This document shows, piece after piece, positions 1-11,716 of a stretch of 64,000 bases of DNA (within the stretch, counting starts at the first letter, position 1; the number at the start of each line of letters is the position of its first letter). The stretch covers positions 33,655,780 to 33,719,779 of the forward strand of contig NC_080041.1 of the NCBI RefSeq assembly GCF_012489685.1, given 5' to 3'. The notes beneath the pieces are model-generated. The model did not search any database. It was not told the origin of the DNA and saw nothing but the letters and a program-made list of their open reading frames with translations. This DNA comes from Lotus japonicus. Taxonomy: Eukaryota > Streptophyta > Magnoliopsida > Fabales > Fabaceae. The translations under genes were made by a program, and so were the position numbers.

Positions 1-1
1 G

Positions 2-802
2 ACGAAGTTGAGGTTGAGCTCTGCCTATCACCCTCAGACGGATGGACAGACAGAGAGGACAATACAGTCATTGGAAGACTTGCTGCGAGCCTGTGTTCTG
101 GATAGTCAAGAAAGCTGGGATGAGCTGTTGCCGTTGATCGAGTTTACTTATAACAACAGTTTTCATGCTAGTATTGGAATGGCACCTTATGAGGCTTTGT
201 ATGGGAGGAGATGTAGAACTCCTTTATGTTGGTTTCAAGATGGCGAACATCTTCTCGTTGGACCTGAATTAGTACAACAAACTACTGAGAAAGTGAAGCA
301 AATACAAGAGAAAATGAGGACGTCACAGAGTCGACAGAAGAGTTATGCTGACACACGACGGAGAGAGTTAGAGTTTGAGGCGGGAGACCATGTGTTTCTT
401 CGCGTGACACCAACTACCGGAGTGGGAAGAGCGATAAAGTCGAGGAAGCTGACACCGAAGTTCATTGGACCGTATCAGATTATCGAGCGAGTCGGTAAAG
501 TAGCTTATCGGATTGCGTTGCCACCTTTTCTTTCCAAGATTCATGATGTGCTACACGTATCACAATTGAGGAAGTATATTTCTGATCCCTCTCACATCAT
601 CAAGGAAGATGATATTCAGCTTAGAGACAACTTGTCTTTTGAAGTGGCACCAATGAGGATTGAGGAACGTAGGATCAAGCAGTTGAGGAACAAGCAGGTT
701 CCTCTGGTAAAAGTGATTTGGAACCAAGTCACGGGCGATGCTACTTGGGAACTAGAAGAGAGGATGAAGGAACAGTATCCGGAACTCTTCACTGAGCCTT
801 AA
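2..802 (+). CDS. Ty3/gypsy (Tekay-type chromovirus) integrase C-terminus with chromodomain, 5'-truncated by the window edge
   Basis: This is the end of a pol polyprotein; the frame is already open at base 2, so no start is called. The integrase signature HPQTDGQTER lies near the beginning, followed by the LLRACVLD and ALYGRRCRTP blocks usual in plant gypsy integrases. It then has the GPY/F region (KFIGPYQIIERVG) and a C-terminal chromodomain-like tail (LVKVIW ... ATWELEE ... YPELF). That order is typical of Tekay/Del chromoviruses, where the tail is thought to direct integration to chromatin. The stop at 800-802 is followed after 37 bases by an LTR. The visible part is undamaged. Clade placement rests on remembered family motifs. 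Confidence 0.9.
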   Translation, partial: TKLRLSSAYHPQTDGQTERTIQSLEDLLRACVLDSQESWDELLPLIEFTYNNSFHASIGMAPYEALYGRRCRTPLCWFQDGEHLLVGPELVQQTTEKVKQIQEKMRTSQSRQKSYADTRRRELEFEAGDHVFLRVTPTTGVGRAIKSRKLTPKFIGPYQIIERVGKVAYRIALPPFLSKIHDVLHVSQLRKYISDPSHIIKEDDIQLRDNLSFEVAPMRIEERRIKQLRNKQVPLVKVIWNQVTGDATWELEERMKEQYPELFTEP

Positions 803-825
803 GTTTCGAGGATGAAACTTTCTTT

Positions 826-838
826 TTGGGGGGTAGTA
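826..838 (+). other. Polypurine tract of the Tekay-type element
   Basis: A run of six G (828-833) followed by TAGTA lies immediately before the LTR start (TGTAAGACC at 840). This is where plus-strand DNA synthesis is primed in LTR retrotransposons. The preceding T run is unusual, so the exact limits are uncertain. Confidence 0.6.
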
Positions 839-1530
839 TTGTAAGACCTGGATTTTCAGAACAAGCTAATTTCCGACTCACGCGTAGAATCAGTGTAAGC
901 GTGACAGAAGTTTGATATTTGAGAAAGATTAATGAAGAAGAAAGTTCAGGAATTGCTCGAGGAATGTTGCGTAGTCATTTTAGGAATTAGAGCGAGTCGT
1001 CTACACACCCGCCTTATGGCAAGCGTGTCCAGAATAGGCTAATTTCGCTTTAGAGCAACGTTTTAAGTGAGATTTCGAATCCTTGGAAAATTTAAAGATT
1101 TTCTTTATTTTTCCTTCGACCAGCGTTTCATTTTGGAACTCTAGACTGTACGCACGATAGTATTCACTTTTCGGAAGTCCGACGACGCTAATTTCCTTGC
1201 TTCGAAACCCTAGATTCGAGCGATGGATGAAGACTTTTTCTATTCGGGACTTCTAACGAAGTTTCCGTCCGCGTTGCCAGATTTGCTTCGACATTTCCAA
1301 TCTTTCTTCAGAAGGAAGTTTTGTCGTCTGAGCATCACAGCAAAAAGTAGTTTAACGGGACAGATTAACTTACACCGCCTTTGGGATTTTAGATATCGTT
1401 TTTCCCAAATCATAGATAATTGTTTTGAGTTCTGGAATTCTGACGCCAGAATCTCTCTTAGAATTCCTCGGTGGACGTGCTGCAAAAATCGGAATCGCGA
1501 AATTTTCATTTTCCCGCGATTTCACCTGCC

Positions 1531-1538
1531 TATAAATA
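1531..1538 (+). promoter_or_regulatory. TATA box of the Tekay-type LTR promoter
   Basis: TATAAATA lies in a clean context (CCTATAAATAGC) about 690 bases into the LTR. A CTCTTCATTCTCACCC-like pyrimidine-rich stretch follows about 20 bases downstream and could hold the transcription start. Inferred from position and consensus only. Confidence 0.6.
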
Positions 1539-2764
1539 GCTCAAAAAAGCAAAATCTCTTCATTCTCACCCATTTAAGGCCGCGAGCAAGGAGAGAGGAG
1601 GAGAGGAGAAATTTTCACGAAAACTTGACCAATCTTCGTGCAGTTCGTCCCTACTTCTAGGTATTGAGGTAACTAGCATGAATCCTACCTCTGTTTACTG
1701 TTTCTGTTGCGTTTCTGAAGTCGTTTATGTGCTCACAGTTTTGAGCTTTTTCTAAAATTGTCCGATTTCCTTGATTTCTTGGTTGGGTTATGTTCCTTAT
1801 GTTCCCATGAGTCTAAAACCTCTGTCAGTAATCGCCGATTGCGATTCAGTTGTCCAAGATCTGAAAAATTGATTCAAAACCCCATTAGTCGCACATTTCG
1901 AAACTTTATTGTCGAAAAGCTGTAATCTGACTTCGTGCCTTTAGGATTTGTTGTCACGGATGTCATGAGGATCAATGCTGTCAAATTTGTTTTCCGAACT
2001 GATAACTTTGAAGTTTTGAGCCTTTATTTTGGACCAAAATGCCCCTGGATAGTCGTATTTCGACCCGATTGTCCGAAAATTGTTCCGACAATTTCTTTGC
2101 CTTAGTTTTACCCTAAAACTACCTTGTGAATTGATTTAGATCGAAGAAAAAGTTCGAAAACCCTATTTTCCATAGTGGCCGAAACCTAATTGCTTGGGTA
2201 CCGTGTCCAAAAATAATTTTTGGGTCTCTATGACCTGAGCCATTGCGTAGCTCTTTCAATTGTCGAAATTTTGGCGCCGGTTTCGTGTCATTCTGAGTTC
2301 TGTAGCTCGAGTTATGCTCGTTTTAGCGAACGAAGTCTCCGTTGTCAATTTGTGCCTAAATAGGAACTCTGAAGCTTTAGAGGCTTTCTTTACGATTTCG
2401 ATTAGTATTAGTAGATCGTGTTGCTCCTAGTGAAGCTTGTGTTGATGATTGTGTTTTCTTTGTTCTAGGTTCGCAATTTCCATGCCCAACTTCTACTCAC
2501 GAAGGTAAGGGTAACTCGGTTTTAGAGCGTCTTTGAGTCTTGCATGCTTTTATCGCACTGCCTGTGTTTGAGATGAAGATGTTTATATTGATTGGCAGAT
2601 GATTATGATTATTATGCTGAATTTGGAAAATGTTTTCTGAGAAGCTTCGGCCGTTTACTGGTTTCTGTCGTTACTGCTTCCTAGTGGATGGAACATGTGG
2701 TTACTTTGGATTGGTCCTTGGGTGGGCTTTGTTGTGGTCTGACTTGGCATATAGGGCTTGAGTC

Positions 2765-2970
2765 AAGTGGCGATGAGGAGGTGTGTCCTATCATTGTCCC
2801 ATCTTGCGAGGTGCTAAGTGGCGATCAGGAGGTGTGTCCTATGATTGTCCCGTCTTGTGTGACGTTAAGTGGCGATTAGGAGGTGTGTCCTATGATTGTC
2901 CCGTCATGTATGACGTTATAAGTGGCGATGAGGAGGTGTGTCCTATCATTGTCCCGTCTTGAGAGACGAT
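2765..2970 (+). repeat. Four tandem copies of a ~51-bp unit in the Tekay-type LTR
   Basis: The units begin AAGTGGCGAT at about 2765, 2816, 2867 and 2920 and share GAGGTGTGTCCTAT and TTGTCCCGTC. Periods are 51, 51 and 53 bp. Short amplifications of this kind are common in long plant LTRs. Confidence 0.85.
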
Positions 2971-3676
2971 ATTGATCGATCCATTTTGTTAGCAGCATAT
3001 AGTTGCATTATAGGGAACTAACACCTGACCCTATGTTGTTGGATTTTCGTATTGGTTTATTGATAGCTGATTTGATGTTACATTGTTGAGGTTATTATTA
3101 TCTGAGTCCGATTTATGTTTAAGTTGTTGATATATGAGTTGAGTTATGTTGCTAGTTATTTACCATGCCAGGTAATTAAATTCGAACAGCATGATTTTTC
3201 TCTTTTATACATGGTAATTGCATGGAGTTAACCCTTTCTATTTGCTACTTGTTGTTTGGGCGCTTAACGCTATTAGGCGATGGAGATCCTTCTGCCGAGG
3301 CATAGCTACTCGAGTTGGAGATCGAGTTGTAAGCGGTGGAGTAGAGGTATGAGAAGCAGCTTTGCTTCTCTTCTTGTGGAATATGTTGGAGTCTCTTTTA
3401 CTTTATGAGAACTCTGTTATTAAAGTCTTGCTTCCGCCACTGTTAAAGTGCGCATGTTTATTCTGAACCTTACTTATGGTATTGTAAACTATTATTACTG
3501 TATATCGGGAAACAAGTTATCTAAATAAAGTTATGGTATGTTTCCAACCTTTTAGCCGAAGTGTTTAGTTGTTTTACAGAAAAAAAATTCCCTTGGTTTT
3601 TAGGGATTGCAGATTGGTCCTTAGACTTTGTTAGGTTACTAATGTGACTCCTCAGTTGAGAAATTGGGGTGTTACA

Positions 3677-4207
3677 ACACACTTAGCTAAAATGCAGACA
3701 ATCATGAGCAAAGGAACAACACCATGTATTACCCAACTCTTGCGACCATAAGTAACTCATTGGCTAGCCTCTGATCTTATTGATCGTGGGAATACATGTA
3801 TATATGCTTCTACAAGATGGATCGATCAAAAGCCTCACAAGGCTAGACAACCACGTTGTTGAGTAATTCAACACATCTCCTCGAGATGAGACAATGGCCA
3901 CAAATAACCACCATGTTGTCACTTCAAATTTCAAACCCTATATGCTCTTGTTAGCATTCAAGGCCCACGGCCATCAACAACAAATGGGTCGTTTAACTTT
4001 TCCAAAATTTCAATGGTTCAACAATTTTTATCCAATTTAAGACATGTTTCTCATATCATCAATAAGCATGCATCAACATGTAAAAGCAACAAATAGCACA
4101 AATATACAACCATATTCACAACGCCTTTTTACAACTTCATTTCACATATCATGCAAAAAAATGAAAAACATACATACACACGCACTATTCAAGAGACTAC
4201 CCTTACC
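3677..4207 (-). mobile_element. Old gypsy-type LTR on the minus strand, left part (continues at 9681-11010)
   Basis: Read on the minus strand, this joins directly to 9681-11010 once the hAT-type element and one TSD copy are removed. The block at 3705-3795 recurs inverted at 26588-26668, so it belongs to a dispersed family. Its own terminus is not seen because the Tekay-type LTR adjoins at 3676. No coding sequence was found. Confidence 0.6.
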
Positions 4208-7200
4208 CAGGGCTGAGCATCGGGCGGGTTCGGACGGGCTCGGGTGGCACACACCGGGTTTGGACGGGTTTGAACCAGACATATATCAAACTATTACCGA
4301 CTGTGGAAGCCTCGGATATCTCGGGTGCGGGTTGAATCGATGAGCGGGTTATGCGGGTCGGTTAGTACGGGTACACCATTCTTCTCCTTCTTCCCCCTTC
4401 CTCTTCCTGGCCACATCTATTCTTCCCTTCACGACTTTATTTCCACACTTGCCTCGTCTAGGAAACACCATTGTTAAGCATCTTAGAACGAAAAAATATT
4501 GCAAGATGAGATCTTTACGATCTCTAGTGGTGATAACACTGCACGACCGCCGCGACATGAAACACAAGCTCTTATAAAAGCTTTGTGAACATGGGTGGCT
4601 GTGCAAGAAGAACGGTGGTCGGACGTGGAGGTTTCTGCTGCGAACGGTGGTGGTTTATGAGCAAGTGGGTACTTGGGCTGGTTTGTGGGAGAGAAGAGGT
4701 GATGGTTGTGGTAGCTTCAGATGATGAGAATTGAGAAGGAGATTGTGGGTACTTGGTCTGGTGTGTGAAGAAGACAAGAGTTTGTTTATTTTATCATACC
4801 TCTTTATTTCTTTGCAAAGTCACGTGAAAGGCTAGTATGACAAAAAGTTGAAGCTATGTGTAGCTTGCTGGCTTGTGGCAGAAAAAAGTTGATGGCTCTC
4901 AAGCCTCATCAGTCATAACAGTATCACACTGATCAATGATCATAGTCACAACCTAGTGTGACACTCATAATAAAGCTGGAACATCACGTGTAAATAAAAT
5001 AATTGATACCTCGGGCCGGTTCGAGTTTCGACGATTTTTAAATATTCAACCCGAACCCGACCGTTTTTGTAAGGCCCAAGTTTCTAAACTTATGCCAACT
5101 AAATAGAATCCTATTCACGATTAGGGTTGATGTATCGTGAAGGGAGACCTGAACTAGAGTTTACCAAATGAAATAAATTTATGAAGGAGAAAGTTCAGGA
5201 AAAGTCAAAGGATTGTATCGAAGTCGATTTAAGTTATAGCTCGATCGTTATACGCTTAAACCTAGGTCAGAAACCCTAGTATATAGCTAGTTTTCACTTA
5301 TAGGCATGATGGAAGTTAATTCCAAAAATCTTCAGAGAAATGTTAGAACTTCTCTTTTTCCATATATCACAATCGTTTCGAGGCGAAACTCTAGGATCTA
5401 CGAACGTCCGATTCCAATCATCGGAAGTTTGCCGAAACCGAAACCCTGGTATTTCAAAACCCTAGAATCACCCGACAATGAAGACTTTTTCTATTCGGGA
5501 CATCAAATGAAGATTCCACACGCATACACCCATTTCTCTTGATGATTTCAATCTTTCTTCAGAAGGAAGTTTCTTCATCCGACGTCAAACGCAAAAAGTA
5601 GTTTTGCGGCATATTTCAACCCATACTACGTTCAAGCTATTTACTCACTTAAATGAACCAGGAACAAGTATCGACATTTTATAGAGAGATACTTAACTCT
5701 GATGCATAATATGACAACTTCATATTTGTTCTGATCGTCTCACAGTTATTCTTTAGCTCAGTTTCTACTCCTTTCTTGGTTTATGAATCATTTTATTTTG
5801 CTCAAAGTGATTCAAATTTATATTTTATCATTCATAGAGTTCCTCATAATTTTTATATAATAATATATCACTCTTATATTTTTCTCTTAACTCTATGAGT
5901 TAAATCATTCGGTGTCTAAATCAATTCGTACCGATTTTAAAAGTATCTTCTCAAAACATCTTGAATAAATATCTCACCACTTGTTCTCCCACTTGCAATT
6001 CACCACCAGCTTTCTTTTCTTATTCATTTTCTTTCTTTCTCCTTCATTCACGTCCCTTATTTTCTTTTCCTGCAACACTTCTTCTTTCTTTCATTTTCTT
6101 TTGCTGAAGCAACCCATAGGATATTTTGAATTCAGATATTTTCTATCTATCCTCGTCACGTTCTTATCTGCTTCTTCTCTATCCTTTCCTTTACATATCT
6201 GAATGATTATTATCATCACATTTTGGCACAGCATAATCCCAATCCCCTCACCTCTCGACCCATTCTCTCTTCTCACCACCAACATCACCATTCTTCTTCG
6301 TTTTTGTCTCTTCTTGGCAGCAAGCATCACCGTCATCTTTCTTTCCCTTGGCAGTCCACGCACACCATGTTTCTTCTTCTACAAATCACGTTTTTCTTCT
6401 CCTTTCTTCTTCTTCATTACTTTTCTTTTCTCCATGGCTGGCCAAACGCACCACAACCCTCTGTCCTTCTTCCTCACGTAGCTCCCTTGGACAGCCACAG
6501 TAACCATAATCTCTATGGACTTATATGGTAAATAATCTCTTCTTTATTCTTTTAGTTTCCACACATAGTGTTTTCATTAAAGTTATGACTATGGAAATGA
6601 TTCACTAAACTTTGATTTTTGTTTCCAAAAATGTTGAGTTCTTGTCTTTGTAAAATTTTCAATTAGAGCTTTTTCCAAAGTGCTTTTACAAATGTTATTC
6701 CTCATCACCGGATCTATAGATTTCACCAATTAGTTTTCTAAAAAGTTGTTTTTTTAGTTAAGTGATTTTGGGATTTAAAGAGCTTTAATTTAAGTCTTGA
6801 TTAGTTGTGTTTAAATGTTAAAAATGGCTTTGGAAAGTGATTTGGGAAAAAGGAAAATTTATACATATTTATGTAGACGTGGCCGAGCCTATGGCATGTG
6901 TTTTGGGTTTGGAAAATCAATTCTGAAATTTGTTTTTATTTAGTGAAAATCATAAGTTAAGTTTGAGGACTAAAAGTTTATTGTGGGAAAACCTTAGGAC
7001 TAAAACACAATATGCTTAGAAGTTTTGGGTTAAACTTGAGTTTTAAAAGTCTTGGGGTTTGTTTGATAAATTTATTTAAGATTGAGGGTTGAAAAAGAAC
7101 TCACGTATAGTTGAGGACTTGTTTGCAAAATGCGTTTCTTAAAGGACCATTTTGTGATTGTGTGCTTGTCAAGGGACTAGGGTTGAATTACTTAAAAGTT

Positions 7201-8271
7201 GAGGAGTTGTTTTTTTTAAATGGGCTTTTGAAGGACCTTTCTTTAAAACTCACAAATATCTACGTTAGTTAGAATGATTAGCTAAGCTGTTTTGGAACTT
7301 TAGATGTGACTTTAGAGGCTAAGGTTTAGTATGTGAACTTGTGAAGGGTACGAAGGACGAAAGCGCCTTGCGACGAAGCTAAAGAATAGAAGGAAGCGAG
7401 CCGACACAGAAAACAAAGATGTGATAGGATTGGAGTTGCAGTTTAGGAAGAAAATTGGCTAAGGTAAGGGCAACTTACCTTGCTAGTTAATGCTTTAGGT
7501 GTCGATGAATTCGACTTGATTTATTGTTTATGCACTTGGTTGTGTTTGACTGGTAAAATGTTTTCTGAGGCTTCGGCTGACAATGTAGATGATTCATCTA
7601 CTGAATGCTTTTGAGATTGAATTTCATGCTAAGTGCTAAGTGGGTAATTTAGGATGTGTGGTGCATGCTTTATATGCTACGTGCTACGTGGTTATTGCAT
7701 AATATGTGGATATATGACATGCTGGTTGATTGGGCTGAGTTATTTATGCTTTTGCAATGAAATCTGAGATTCTGTGTAGTGAGAATAGCGGGCAGGTCAT
7801 GCCGATTTTATTTTGAGAGTTTTGAGAAAGTTTGATAGGACGAATGAGATTCGGGCCTTGTTATGGTGTTTTATGGATCGAGACATTCTCTGGAGTCATT
7901 TGGGGATTTGGAGATCCCGAGAACTTATAAGAATTGCGATAAGGCTAAAAGGATATTATTTTGTGAAGAAAACTCATAAGACCTTAAACAACCTCTAAAT
8001 CTTTAAGTAATGATAATAATCTCGAAGGAAACTTAGGAGTCGAATCTTAGTTTTGGAAAACGAGAAGTGTCGTCGGATCCAAGTGTTGAGATATTGAGAG
8101 GTTTTGAGTATGTTGATACTCTTGTGCTCTGGGAGCAGTTGTGTTGTTGGGCTATCTGAGAGATAAGCCGGGAAACGGGTAGTTTCCGAGCATGTTGATG
8201 CTCTTTGCTCGTTGAGCAGTGTTGACCATCGGATAGAGATGAGTCGGATGATTTGGAGATCATCATGAGAT

Positions 8272-8458
8272 ACAGTTTATGCCTTCGGGTACAGTTTATG
8301 CCTTCGGGTACAGTTTATGCCTTCGGGTACAGTTATGCCTTCGGGTACAGTTTATGCCTTCGGGTACAGTTATGCCTTCGGGTACAGTTTATGCCTTCGG
8401 GTACAGTTATGCCTTCGGGTACAGTTTATGCCTTCGGGTACAGTTTATGCCTTCGGGT
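8272..8458 (+). repeat. Minisatellite, ten 18/19-bp units
   Basis: Ten consecutive units of ACAGTTTATGCCTTCGGGT (seven of 19 bp) or the same minus one T (three of 18 bp). Apart from this indel the units are identical, which implies recent expansion. The long ORFs across it are artefacts of the repeat. Confidence 0.95.
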
Positions 8459-8730
8459 AATTCGGACATCGACGGGGGATATGATCGACCGTGAGGTTAG
8501 GATCGACCTGTTGATTGTCGGGCATAGCGGAGGGAAAAGTCAACCCGCAGGGTTAAGACTGATCCGGCTATGTCAAGGTTGTAAGTGACACTCGAGGGTT
8601 ATGGTCGACACAATGCCAGTGTTAGGACCGACTCGATCGTGCCCAGCCTACTCTTTCTGGAACCGTCGAGAGTGACGTTGCATTGACATATCATGCACTC
8701 TAATTGTATTCGCTGAGATTTGGATGAGTT

Positions 8731-8872
8731 GATGTTGATAAACATCGTTAAGTGTTTTGATGAATAGATGTTGATAAACATCGTTAAGTGTTTTGATGAA
8801 TAGATGTTGATAAATATCGTTATGTGTTTTGATGAGTAGATATTGATAAATATCGTCACGTGCTTTGATGAT
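8731..8872 (+). repeat. Four tandem 36-bp units, each containing a small hairpin
   Basis: Units start at 8731, 8767, 8803 and 8839. The core GATGTTGATAAACATC is self-complementary (GATGTT/AACATC with a GATA loop). The third and fourth units carry substitutions, several of which fall in the stem. Confidence 0.85.
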
Positions 8873-9680
8873 TGAATTGTACTAGAGATTTGATAACATG
8901 CTATGTTTAAACCTTAGGGTAGACAATGCAGAACTTATATGTATATATACAACATATATATATATACCCCTTATACTTTACCTGTTGTCTTGTATTCTCT
9001 ATACTATATTCCGTAAGTTGACCCTTGCGCGTGCTACCTGTGTTTGGGGGGCTATGTATGCCCTTTTTGTCAGATGTCGTTGATGGATTCTTTCGTGATT
9101 CTTCGTCGTTCGGGGAAGACCCGGAGCGAAATGACTACTACTGAGCCTTCGGCGTGGACCCGGACTTCAGGCATGACCAGATGAGAGTCGATGATGGAAG
9201 TATAGGGGATGGGTGTTTAGAGTCTACTAAGGTTGGGTGTTAGTGTCCTAGCTCTGACTCATTCTTATTTTTGAGGGCTTGTGTTGCTGACACTTGACCT
9301 ATCCTTTTGGGATTGTACATTTTGCCTACGGGCGTTACACTTTTCTACTTTCCGTCACTGGAGGTTACTCGTGACGAGGTTGCTACTTACAACGGGGGCT
9401 GTATTTATGTTATATACTAGTTTTGTTATCTTTTGTTGGGAGTTTATTTCTTTCAGTCTTTGATTCTATTATCAAAAAAAAAAATTCACGTTTTCCGCTT
9501 TAAGTTTCTTGTTGGTTACTAAAGTGACGCCACCGAAATCGGGGTGTTACAGTTTTTACCCATCTGGAACCATAGCAGCTTAACCCGATCTGGTACATCC
9601 GACCCGCCCCGCTCGTTAATGCTGTTTTGGACTCGGTTAAGTCGGGTTTGGGTCGGGTCAAATAATCATGCTCAGCCCTA

Positions 9681-10763
9681 CCCTTACCTCCTTAAGTAGT
9701 AGCGCATACGAGGGAACCTCAACGAACGAATGAAGGAAAAATCATTCTTGATCAATAAAGGGAGGAAAGGGATTCGGCCAAAGAGAGATCAAGGGCACTT
9801 GAGTGTGATGCTCTCAAGTGTATTTTTCAAGTGAGGGAGGCAACTTCACGGTTTGTGACTTTTCCACACACTAAATGTCCTATTTATAAGAAAACTCTTA
9901 ACCTAACCCTAGGCCTCCTAAATTTCGGCCACACACACTCTAAGAGGAGAAAATATTCTGAATTCACTCATTTTTGCTTCTTCCCTAAGTCATGGTTCAA
10001 TAGTTTTCCCTTATTCTATTTTTTCGATAAAATCTCAACAGATTTTCTTCCTGAAAATTCCTAAATTAACTATTTTAAATTTCCATCATATAAAAACTGA
10101 TCAACAATCAATGTAATGATATTCCTCCTAATTTAGAAGCCTCTCTAAAAATTTGAAACCAAAATAGCTTAATTTCCTTAACTAACAAGCAATTACAAGT
10201 TTAAATAATTAATTAATATAAAAATTTAAAAAATTATGAAATTAAATATTTAATTACTTCTAAAATATTTATAATCATCCTCAGATTATTTTCTAACAAT
10301 TTTACAACCCATATTTTAATTTTTAAACAAATATCTCCAAGATACAGTTTCTTTATTACCTATTTTAACATTTAGTTAAAATAAATACATATCGGTCAAA
10401 GATTTATTTATTTTTATTAAAAATAATTATTTTAAGTCATATCAGACCTAATATAAATTTATTTCAATTTTATATCCTCCGTTTTAATTTTTAAAAGATT
10501 TGATCTAGATTTTTGGAAAAACCCCTAAACAAATCAAAAATAAATCTTCTAACCCACTTTTCTCTCTCCTAGTCATCAATCTCGAAAATTATAAAATAAA
10601 TAGAGTTATTTAAATTTTATTTTTATTTTTATTTTTATGAGTTATATTTTTAATTTAATAATTTTTCCAAGCCTATTTCTATTTAATATTCATTTCTACT
10701 AATTAATGACAACTGTTTAACTTCAAAATAACTTCTATGCTACACAACAACAATTTAGCCTAA

Positions 10764-10811
<48 letters not shown>

Positions 10812-11010
10812 TATAACCTCATCAGGAATTTCTCACATTCTCGTGCACACCATGCAGTTCAATCATTTCCTCATTTCCAAACAAACAGTCAATCATTCGA
10901 CCAAGACAATTAGTGGCAGCATAGTCAAAACAGACAACTGTCAAAGTCAACAAGTCATATATTATTATTATGATTTTAATATAATTATTTTATAAATTTA
11001 GGGTCTTACA
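9681..11010 (-). mobile_element. Old gypsy-type LTR on the minus strand, right part with its terminus
   Basis: The right edge reads GGGTCTTACA on the plus strand, so the minus strand begins TGTAAGACCC, a common start for plant gypsy LTRs. The part beyond the hAT-type element is at 3677-4207. It is AT-rich, contains an (AAT)n microsatellite at 10765-10811, and no gene is seen. Confidence 0.65.
10765..10811 (+). repeat. (AAT)n microsatellite
   Basis: About 15 consecutive AAT/ATA trinucleotides within the old LTR. Confidence 0.95.
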
Positions 11011-11093
11011 AAGTAGAGTTATCCTTTTAAGGGAGTACAAAAACGGGAATTTGGCTCCTTTTCAAAAGTGAAGTTATAACCCCTATTTTCAAA

Positions 11094-11520
11094 AGCTTGG
11101 ATGAGAAGGCACGTGTGTTAGGCAAGTGTTTTTCAGAGCACACTTATTGCGGTTATTGCTTCTGCTGAGCGATACATTATATATGAATCGCATTTTTTTG
11201 TTTGTTGATGTAGTTCCAACGGAATGTGGCAAGCAATATGAGGCAACCACTTTTGAAGCGATTTCAAATTTGATTGGATGGGCATATTGATCATCTAAAA
11301 TTTTGATTTTGATTTTGATATGTAAATATTTACACTTTTGTTGGTTGTTGATATTAAGACTATGCTAAAACCTGTATTTGCGGTGGTAACTCAATGCTTT
11401 TATCTTCTTATATAAGGAGTTGCATTGTATTACCACAACTTTGAATATGTTTAACTGTTTTAAGACATCTTTTTTGTATTTTAATTTTAAGTGTCATGGT
11501 TGAGCTTTGCTTATATTCCT
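11094..11520 (+). repeat. Diverged segmental duplicate A (partner 27213-27580)
   Basis: It begins AAGCTTGGATGAGAAGGCA and runs through AGTTCCAACGGAATGTGGC to AAGGAGTTGCATT. The same sequence, in the same orientation and with many substitutions and indels, occurs at 27213-27580. The partner retains an open frame at its left end; this copy is more decayed. The flanks differ: 11011-11093 and 11521-11716 hold nothing I recognise. Confidence 0.8.
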
Positions 11521-11716
11521 TTTATGCAATGCTTCCATATCACACGTTTATTTCATATGCTTTTGGTTACAAATCAGGCAGGGCATTAATGATTTAATGT
11601 TTCCATATCACGTTAAAGTTTTATTCATTGTCATTAAACCGTTTTAAAGAGTTTTAAGTTGAAAATGTAAAGAAAACACTGAATCTTTTGACCAGCGTTC
11701 TATTGCAATAAGTGTC

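Larger units (their letters stand above)
840..3676 (+). mobile_element. 3' LTR (2.84 kb) of the Tekay-type Ty3/gypsy element
   Basis: The LTR starts TGTAAGACC and ends GGGGTGTTACA, directly after the pol stop and polypurine tract. It contains a TATA box (1531-1538) and a tandem repeat block (2765-2970). It shares short blocks with the solo LTR at 5068-9551, including one with GACTTTTTCTATTCGGGAC and one with AATCTTTCTTCAGAAGGAAG, so the two belong to related families. The five bases after it (ACACA) should be the target duplication, but the left copy lies outside the window. No gene is seen inside; its short ORFs are not meaningful. Confidence 0.88.
5068..9551 (+). mobile_element. Solo LTR (4.48 kb), gypsy-type, inserted into the hAT-type element
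   Basis: It starts TGTAAGGCCC and ends GGGGTGTTACA, flanked by the 5-bp duplication GTTTT at 5063-5067 and 9552-9556. There is no internal coding region, primer binding site or second LTR, so it most likely arose by LTR-LTR recombination. Its ends and several short blocks resemble the LTR at 840-3676. It holds two tandem-repeat blocks (8272-8458, 8731-8872). Its ORFs, including those over the repeats, look accidental. Confidence 0.88.
4208..9680. mobile_element. Non-autonomous hAT-type DNA transposon, interrupted by a solo LTR
   Basis: The termini are inverted: the left starts CAGGGCTGAGCAT and the right ends ATGCTCAGCCCTA (outermost base mismatched). They are flanked by a perfect 8-bp duplication, CCCTTACC, at 4200-4207 and 9681-9688; 8 bp is the hAT hallmark. 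Without the inserted LTR the element is about 1 kb. Both subterminal regions are rich in short CGGGT/CGGGTCGG motifs. No transposase is encoded, so it would depend on an autonomous partner. Confidence 0.88.

Noticed and set aside
1223..1660. 145-codon ORF in the Tekay-type LTR
   Set aside because: It spans the TATA box region and has no recognisable domain. It is likely chance in a long LTR.
6091..6531. Phe/His-rich ORFs of 70-100 codons
   Set aside because: CT-rich part of the solo LTR; overlapping frames on both strands without any family motif.
8253..8588. ORFs of 111 and 71 codons with repeated FMPSGTVYAFGYS-like peptides
   Set aside because: They are translations of the 18/19-bp minisatellite in a solo LTR; open only because the unit lacks stops.
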